Shown here: in pieces, positions 56,828-64,000 of the stretch
How the letters are laid out: each line of letters starts with the position of its first letter
Numbering within the stretch: the stretch's first letter is position 1
From: Apiosordaria backusii
Lineage: Eukaryota; Ascomycota; Sordariomycetes; Sordariales; Lasiosphaeriaceae
Length of the DNA stretch: 64,000 nt
Reading direction: 5' to 3'
Assembly: GCA_030549205.1 (NCBI GenBank)
Contig: JAUKTV010000010.1
Coordinates: forward strand, 1-64,000
Program-made: the position numbers and the translations under genes
The notes under the pieces: generated by a model
Database searches by the model: none
Seen by the model: only the letters and a program-made list of their open reading frames with translations
Told to the model about the DNA's origin: nothing

Positions 56828-59800
56828 TGTGAAGGATGAAAGATGGACAAGAGCAAGCCTGGTGGGCAACCCAATGTTCGGATTGTAGACCAAGATGTTG
56901 TGGTGGTCTAGAGGCAGGAAGGTTGTCCCTTCTTATCCTCCTTGAGAGGCTGCTTGGTCTCATGGAGGCGGTGACCTGGCAACGGTAGGCAATACCTGCC
57001 TGTGGTGAACAGTACAGCTGCCAAGCTGGTGCCAGGCTAGTACCGCTTGCACGGGACTCGCCACTGTCTGAACTCTGAGCAGCTCCATCAGTGTGATGGT
57101 GCTAGTGGATTGATAGTTTTGGCCTGAGATCGTGATGGTGGTGGAGATTTGAGATGAAGACGGCAAAAACTTCCTTGAGCGATGGCCATATGGATGGATA
57201 TCAGGCGTAAGATTCAAGGAAAGTATAAGCGTGGATGCATCCATCAGCTTCAATATCACATTGGGTGCTGGGCCAAGATCCTTGTGGTGGATGCATCAGT
57301 CATAAAGTGGCCCAGCTGACTGGTGAGAACCTCTGCCCGTGCAAATGTTCGGTGTGGGTGAGGGGGGGGGGTGGTTGGTCTGCTACCTGCAAAAGGGGTC
57401 ATCAATATTGGAATCAAGACCGTGTTCAAGACAAACATTAGTCAGAAAATACTTCCCCAGGGCGTGGCAGCCGCACTTTGGCCTGAGCAGGCCCCTGAAG
57501 TAAGCAGTGTTCATGTGGATAATACGAACGGATGTCTTGTCGAAGCCCTTGCTCAATTTCCTAGTTGTTTCGAACCGTTTGTTTACCCCCAAAACCCATG
57601 ATTTTGCTTAGCCGAGATAAGCTTTGTCAAGACCCTAACAAGAGTCTTCGTCAAAAGGACCGTTGAAGGGTTAGTACACCCAAGACCGACGGGATACTTG
57701 GCAGTCAATACACTACATTGAGGCTTTAGCAATGGGCACGGCGCCAATGTCCTGCATTAGTCGGTTTTAAACGATCACAGCCCTAACCCTTGACCTTGTA
57801 GTTCGGAATCTAGATTTCGCCAAGAGAAAACACGCGAATAGATCCCTGAGCACGATCCTGCGCTTGGCTTCTTCCTTTTGTGTTCTCCGGGGAGCTGGAT
57901 GTTAGCTCCTGATTAAAACCGATGGCGCTACTAGCGCCTCACTCCCGGACACCGATCAGCTATTTTCTTATCCTGTTTTGGCTTTCCTCTCCGATTCTTG
58001 GCACCACGTCAAGGGTACCTTATTATCCGACGAATTCCGAGCTACGTTTCATCAACCGACTTTCTTTTGCACAGCTTTCACTGTCGAAGCGGTCGAAGCG
58101 CCATGGTGAACGTGAACAATCCGGGGATGCATGGTTGCGGCAAAAAAAGGGGCAAGGGGAGATGTCGTTGTTGATTGGACCAAGCTTTCAATATCTGATC
58201 CTGTTCCTGAAAGGTACCTTGCCAAGTGTCAACTGTCCGCCATTTCACGCAAGCCTTGCATCATTCTTTGGAGACAGACGTTGTGGTACGGATCACAACT
58301 GGCTCTTCAAAGCCTCAACTTCGGCGCTGGGTAGGTAAGGACGGGAGGCTGCAGCCATCTATCGTTGCCGGCTTGATGTTGACCCGGATGACTGCACGTG
58401 GGAGCCTTTCCGACGATGAAAAAGCTCTGGTTCGGCACTTTTAAACGAACACAGCAAGCGAGCTCGGCTGGGGGCGGAGTTAGCGTCGTGGTTGCAGGCC
58501 ACACGGCACGACCCATGAGCTTGCGCAGACTAGCTCGCCATGAGCACCCAATGCAACCACAACTCCGAATTATTGACAGACGTCTCTCCCCCACGCTAAG
58601 CCTTGTGCATATTGGGGGGAGAAACATGACAAACGAGGATATGCCATCGGAACTTTCCCCGCACCCTCCCATGAAAGTATCCATATCAGAGTTCATGGCG
58701 CTTCCCTAGCTGGCTTTGAGCTGCATGTATTTGACCGAGGATGCAAGTACCCACAATCCTCCGCAGGCATACCGAGAAATGGTCCAGTGTGCCGCCTAGG
58801 CGCGCCAAATGGAGAAGGAAGAGCAGGTCCACGCGAGATCTCGGGTAGACCTGCTTCTCTGGAAACCACCGGGTAAAGATGACAATCGATAGTCTGACTC
58901 TCTTGTCCAGGGTGCAGAGTAAATGAGCTCAGTGCTCAAGAACGTACCTATGCAACCAAGTCAGTTGAACTATCGGGCGCTATTACGGTGGTGCAACACA
59001 ACATCATGAATCTATTTTGAGATGTGACGCGGGAGTTCCCAGGCCCACCAGCGGGTGGCAAACTGTGGTTGAAGCTCGGCATTTTGGTCGATCTTTATTA
59101 CATGGGCTGGTATAATGTATTGTGCCCCGGCAGGCTCCCCCAAGCCCGAGCCGCCGGTTTGAACCGCGGTATGGACGTTGTTAGAATACATTGAGGGAGA
59201 GCTAATTCCATTATGAAGTGTCAATTGTGCAGTATGAGAGCCAGTGCCAAACTGAGTAACACATAGACAATATAAACCATTATTCTAAAACCTTCATTCA
59301 CAGTCAAGGTGCCTATCAATCTATTAACGGCAGCCAAGCATCTTTCAAGCTTAACCGTTCCATTGCTCTTGTAAATACTCCCTGACAGGCATTCGAGAGC
59401 CAAATCCTTCATGCAGGTGCTCGTCCGCTGTGGGTCAGCCAGACCACACTTCGCTCTCCATTTCCCTAAAGAGTTTGTAAAATATTACCACGAGCAATAC
59501 CATGTATGTGCTGTATCTACCTAATCTAGGTGGCCATCTCTACCTTGATGCGCAGAAAATAAATATGATCGGATCGGGAAGGTGGCTCGGAGTCTGGTGT
59601 TGAAGTCTCCTGCAATGAACTCCGGAAGGTCGAACCGGATGTGAATTGCTACCTGAAAGTAACTTTACCAATAGGTAGTTATGAAAGTTGGCGAACAAAG
59701 TAGTAGAATGACTGAACCGGTTCGAGTTGCCACATTGTACTTTGAGAGGCAAACGTCGAGAGACTTGCAAGTATAAAGCGAGAGCAATTTGCCCTGAAAG

Positions 59801-59875
59801 AATCCGTTTGAACAATAAGTCCCATCAAGCTACGGTATCTTGCAAGTGAACTTCCACCATCCAACAGTCACCGCC
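56828..59875. other. About 3 kb without a supported gene
   Basis: Upstream region of both flanking genes. It contains a G-run (57,361-57,370) and CCTAACCC at 57,781. On the minus strand around 59,012-59,412 two neighbouring frames read somewhat like protein (K-D-L-A-L-E-C-L-S-G-S and A-Q-Y-I-I-P-A-H-V-I), but I could not join them with a valid intron. A small gene there is possible but unproven. Confidence 0.4.
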
Positions 59876-61983
59876 ATGCTTGTGCTCTTTCCACTTCTTT
59901 ACCTCATCCTGGGGGTTTTAGGTGTTGACATCCCCATTTTACTGGACGGGGCTCTCGTTGAGTGAGAAATTCAAGTCCCTGATGTAGGTAGCCTCAAGTA
60001 CTGACCAGGAAATAGTGCCACCGCTACGGACGATTCATACAACACCGGAGGAACCATTTCAGTGAACGGATGGACCGTTCAGGTTCCCAAGAACATGCTG
60101 GTAACGTTCCCGGCAGCGTTTGTGCCGTGGAAGGACTTTGTAGCTCAAAAGGCAGCGGTAATGGGGTACGAGGTGAACGTGAGTACCTTACCACAAGGCA
60201 CCAAACAGGATGGAGGGCATATGCTGACCGACGCAAAATAGGTTGCTGGAAATATTGTTAATGGAGTCTCCATCGCGGCGCAGATCATCGTGCAGGAATT
60301 CGCCATGGAGATCAACCAGGGCTACATTGAGGAGATCAACTTTGACGGGACCATGAAAATTCTCAACGGTCCCGTCATTCGGATCAATGATCCCAACGCT
60401 GTCTTCTCGGCTGGGTACTCATCGCCCTTCATGGTTGCCGACGACAAGAGCCCCAGCGTCAGTTCATTTTCTGGCTTCCCCATGTGCGTCCCGCGGTCAT
60501 CCAACGACACACTCTGTCCGTCATCGAACCGACCTGTCGTTGCCGGAGCTCCGCGCAGAATATTGTAAGTTCTCTAGTACTGACCCAGTTCACGATGCGG
60601 GCTGGTCACTGACTCAACGTAAACAGCCAAGCCCCTGACCCTTTGATCATGGCTCCATTCCTCCCTGGAGACTTTATCATGTACAGAGGGTTCCGCAACC
60701 CGCAAAATGAGCTTATCTGCTTCGATATTGTTGCTTGGAATGTGCAGATCACAACGACGGGCAGCCCGGCTTACATTAGAGTCGAAGAAACCCTTGTGGG
60801 CGTGTATACCCCCAACACAAACGCCGAGGTGGCAGAAACGCGCTTTATCGGATACACCAGTGATCCCAGCGTCACCGTTTCCATCAGTGCCATCGACATT
60901 GATCCTTGCACGGGGCATGAAACATACAGATCGATCGGTGTTGGGCAAGCTCGCCCGGAAGGAGGTGGCCGTAACAAGTGGATTGCGCGCATTGATGGGA
61001 CTACTCCTTCTATCTACACGCGTGAGTACCGAATGGTTGCTTCTAGCGGCACGGTGGTCACCAGAAACGGCATCGTGGCGGGTCAGTATGTTGCGCCCAT
61101 TCTCGAGTGGATTCAGCCCGAGCTACTCGTTCCCGGCATTGAGCCCATCATCAACGAGTATGCCGCCATGTCCCACCTGACCCGCGGCGTTGGGCCTGAC
61201 GAGGACGGCAACATCTTTGGCCCCCTCGACCCCTTCCCTCAGTCTGGCGTCACCGTCTTCAACATTTCGACCTGCGCGGGTCCAGTCAATCCCGGAGAGC
61301 CAAACGAGGGCGAGCCGCAGACAGCCAACCCTCGGATCGATGCCACCATTCCCATCTCTGCCACCGGAAGCCAAGTCGCGACTGTTGCCCTTCCCAAGCG
61401 CCTCTATGCCCGCAGTGATGACACGTTTACTCTCCGTGGCTACCAGGACAACCACAACATGGGCAACAATGACACTCTGACGTGGACCTGGTCAGTTCTG
61501 GCCGATCAATCCGCTGGAACCCAGTCCAACCTCGCCACCTTTGCCCCCTCGTCCGACTCCAAGTCTGTGTCGGTCCGCTTTGCCAACTCGGCGCCAACGG
61601 GCGAATACGTCTTCCAGCTCGCCATTTCATCGGCCAATCACAACACTACTGGCAACTCTACCTTCGCCGTGACCCTGTTCTCTGGTGCTGACATTGTGTC
61701 TGTGGACGCAGTGACTTGGACCAGCGGCCAGAGCGGTACCATCGGCGTCACTTGCAGCAGTCTCTACCTCGTCGATGGGAAGGTCAACATGCAGGTGACT
61801 TATCCCGGTGATAGGGGCACAACCACCAGCGCTATGGCGGCTACACCTCCTGGCAGTGGACTGTGGTCCTTCTCCGCCAGACGGGTTGACCGGCCTGGCA
61901 CAATCACTTGTCGCAGTGCACTCAATGGACAGGCAACGCGAACAGGGACTACGGCGAAGCGCGCAGTGAAGATGAAGGTCTAA
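59876..61983 (+). CDS. Secreted hypothetical protein, 642 aa, four exons
   Basis: Exons 59,876-59,961, 60,016-60,178, 60,242-60,564 and 60,627-61,983. The three introns of 54, 63 and 62 nt have GTGAGA/GTGAGT/GTAAGT donors, and joining them gives 643 codons including the stop. The first 18 residues are a strong signal peptide. The middle has no family I can name; it contains Cys pairs (M-C-V-P-R and T-L-C-P-S). The C-terminal 200 residues look like one or two immunoglobulin-like or PKD-like beta domains (V-S-V-R-F-A-N-S-A-P-T-G-E-Y-V-F-Q-L) ending in a basic stretch. Probably an extracellular or cell-surface protein. All splice sites keep phase. Confidence 0.75.
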
Positions 61984-62160
61984 GTCGGGTCGAGGGATTT
62001 GGACGGGGCCGCTTGGCAATCAAGGGATAAAGGGGGTAACGTAAAAAGTGGCCAAATAACAGGTTTGTATTCTCGATCAGTTTTAGTCATGGCTTCGACA
62101 CAGAGTCAAAAATACAAGGTTTCTCGTCCTCGCTTGGAAAAGAGCGCAAAAATGATGTTT

Positions 62161-62245
62161 CGACCCACGCGCGACTCGAACACGCAATCTTCAGAGGTTA
62201 TCTCTCTAACCGAAATCTGACGCCTTACCATTTGGCCAGCGGGCC
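62161..62245 (-). tRNA. tRNA-Arg (anticodon TCG) with a 13-nt intron
   Basis: The minus strand folds into a cloverleaf: acceptor GGCCCGC/GTGGGTC (two G-U pairs), D stem GCC/GGC, anticodon stem TCAGA/TCTGA around T-T-TCG-G, T arm GCGTG-TTCGAGT-CGCGC. Removing 13 nt after position 37, the usual place for tRNA introns, leaves 72 nt. Confidence 0.85.
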
Positions 62246-62452
62246 ATCACAGCTTTGTAGGGGTTGATATCGATTTTGTTTGCTTATCACTCTGCATCTA
62301 AAATCGCAAACAGTCATGCTCATCCCAGAACGCAAAGGTCAGCACCAACAAGCCTGTGAGGGCCATGGAAATATTATGTTCTCTCTCCATTCTTTAAAAG
62401 AGCAAAGAATGGTAGTGTACTTCTCCATCAAGAAGAGTAAAAATATGCAAAA

Positions 62453-62543
62453 CGATCCGCCCAGGGGTCGAACCTGGAACCTCCTGATTACTTGAACGTC
62501 TAAGATATCGTAGTCAGACGCGCTGCCATTACGCCAGCGGACC
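62453..62543 (-). tRNA. tRNA-Arg (anticodon ACG) with a 19-nt intron
   Basis: Cloverleaf on the minus strand: acceptor GGTCCGC/GCGGATC, anticodon stem TCTGA/TCAGG, loop C-T-ACG-A interrupted after position 37 by a 19-nt intron, T arm CCAGG-TTCGACC-CCTGG. The mature length is 72 nt. It lies about 200 bp from the other tRNA-Arg on the same strand. Confidence 0.9.
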
Positions 62544-63028
62544 TATCGGATTAATTGATGTATTCCCGCAGCAGAACTACAGCCTACCATACAAAGCATG
62601 CCAACAAGGTGTGGTATTGCGCAAGTCTATCACAAACTGCCGCCACCCAGACACCAAGATCGACAGAAGACTGCCTGAAAGGGGATTTATTGAAACCTCA
62701 CTTGACCACTGTGCGTCCTTCTCAGCCAACGTATCATTCGATAGTACTCTACATGATGCATCATATCACCACTGTATCAAGGGTCCATCTGCATATGCCG
62801 GGATCTTTTCGATACAAGCCAGCCTGGGACTTACGATACACATCAGGTTAGGCTCTATTATGAGTTTGCGCGGGGATGCTGCCCTGGTTTTGGCACCTGA
62901 TCTGCCTGCATTATTTATCTGCTTCCCAAGGCCATGGATGTTGAAACCTGGACATCTCTTTCTTCCTGATTTACAGTCTTCGTCCTGGCCGCCCATGCAG
63001 TCAAATAGCTCAAAAGCAGATACTGATC

Positions 63029-64000
63029 ATGAATGTTACATCTGTCGGAGTGGGACTTGGGGCCTACACCTTCACAGCTCCATCTTCCTTCCACAGTCTG
63101 ACCCCGCATTCTCTTGTTGTTCTCCTGGCCACTGCCTTCATCATATACCGCATTCTACTTGTCATTTATCGGCTATATTTCCACCCCCTTTCCTCCTTCC
63201 CAGGACCAAAGCTCGCCGCTGCAACCTCCCTGTACGAAACGTGGTATGCCCTCTTCTCACGCACACAGCTTTCATGGCCGGAGTGTGAGCGCTTGGTGCT
63301 GCACCCCAAGTACGGTCCCATCGTGCGCATCCGCCCCAATGCCTTGCACATATCCGATCCAGATGCATTTCGCGAGGTTCACAAAGTCGGGAGCAAGTTT
63401 ACAAAGGCAGAATACTTTTATGTCCCCTTCCGGATATCGCAGACACTCTTTGGCTCAACCGACCCAGATTTCCATCGCAAAAGACGCTCACTGGTCGGAC
63501 CCATGTTTGCAAAAGGGGACATTGTCAGGATATATGAGGGCTTGGTGAGTACCAAGCGGGACACGATGGTGCAAAACATCAGCTCGTTTCTCCGTAGGGG
63601 CTCCAGTGTGGTCAACCTGAAGAATGCCCTGGCAGGATTCGTCACTGATGTCGCATCTGAGGCCATCTGTGGAACTTCATACAGGTATGTCTCTTTGCCC
63701 GATAAAAGTTCTTTACTTACTGCCGACCAGCTTGCTGAAATCCGACATGATTGAGGCGCACCCTCTCACAGACTCGGTCGATATGCTTGCACAATCCTGG
63801 ACGATAGTCAAGTACTTCCCTCCGATTGTTCCTATTCTGGAACTTGTGCCTCAGTCTATTATGGCAAGGCTGGTTCCTGCTGCAACAGGGCAGGCCGCCA
63901 TGAAGAACACCACCGCGAACGAAGTGCTTCGATTACTCAAACACCGGGAGAAACAGCCCAAGCGGCTTGAAACTGAAGAGCCATCCATCATGGCACGGCT
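63029..64000 (+). CDS. Cytochrome P450, N-terminal part (cut by window end)
   Basis: Exon 1 is 63,029-63,684 and exon 2 runs from 63,731 past the window end. The 46-nt intron (GTATGT ... GACCAG) keeps the frame. After a short leader, residues 28-50 form a hydrophobic anchor followed by F-H-P-L-S-S-F-P-G-P-K-L, the membrane hinge and proline-rich motif of microsomal P450s. Then come Y-G-P-I-V-R-I-R-P-N and the region around helix C (H-R-K-R-R-S-L-V-G-P-M-F). The heme-binding Cys, the ExxR motif and the I helix lie beyond the window. These enzymes oxygenate small molecules at the ER membrane. The substrate cannot be inferred, and no biosynthetic gene is visible next to it. Confidence 0.9.

Noticed and set aside
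57922..58338. 138-codon plus-strand frame as a gene
   Set aside because: Poor composition, overlapping alternative frames, and no splice or start support.
62611..63288. 225-codon plus-strand frame overlapping the P450 start
   Set aside because: It runs out of frame through the conserved P450 N-terminus, which is the real coding frame there.

Overview
The window looks like chromosomal DNA of a filamentous ascomycete (Pezizomycotina, probably a Sordariomycete). The evidence is short introns of about 50-70 bp (longest 138 bp) with GTAAGT-like donors and CTAAC/CTGAC branch sites, secreted cutinase, phospholipase A2 and bilirubin-oxidase-like genes, and long AT-rich tracts nearly devoid of CpA/TpG, the signature of repeat-induced point mutation (RIP).

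Positions 1-27,240 are a repeat island in three layers. The oldest is an unidentified repeat, A, with a tandem unit of about 2.25 kb and an inverted partial copy at 24,186-25,110. Into the second A unit a large Ty3/gypsy element, B, inserted (4,072-23,054; LTRs of about 684 bp; target duplication TATAT) and was then ruined by RIP. Into B a 6,752-bp Ty3/gypsy chromovirus, C, inserted (13,507-20,258; identical-looking 403-bp LTRs; target duplication CCTAA). C is untouched by RIP. Its pol gene is on the minus strand, but a 5'-truncated gag fragment and a zinc/coiled-coil ORF are on the plus strand, so it is internally rearranged although it sits between matching LTRs and target duplications.

Positions 27,240-45,880 hold a block of proteins I do not recognise. 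They are low-complexity, acidic, basic or coiled-coil, and several are interrupted by reading-frame breaks. Minisatellites and telomere-like repeats lie between them. One of these genes has a clear, frame-compatible intron.

Positions 45,880-64,000 are ordinary gene space with clear exon structures. In order they hold a secreted GH18-like protein, a cutinase (3 exons), a TPR-repeat protein, a secreted phospholipase A2 (2 exons), a bilirubin-oxidase-like multicopper oxidase (6 exons including one of 22 nt), a large secreted protein of unknown role (4 exons), two intron-containing tRNA-Arg genes (TCG and ACG), and the start of a cytochrome P450 cut by the window end. The secreted hydrolases and oxidase fit a plant-associated or saprotrophic lifestyle, but nothing in the sequence shows that they form one pathway.
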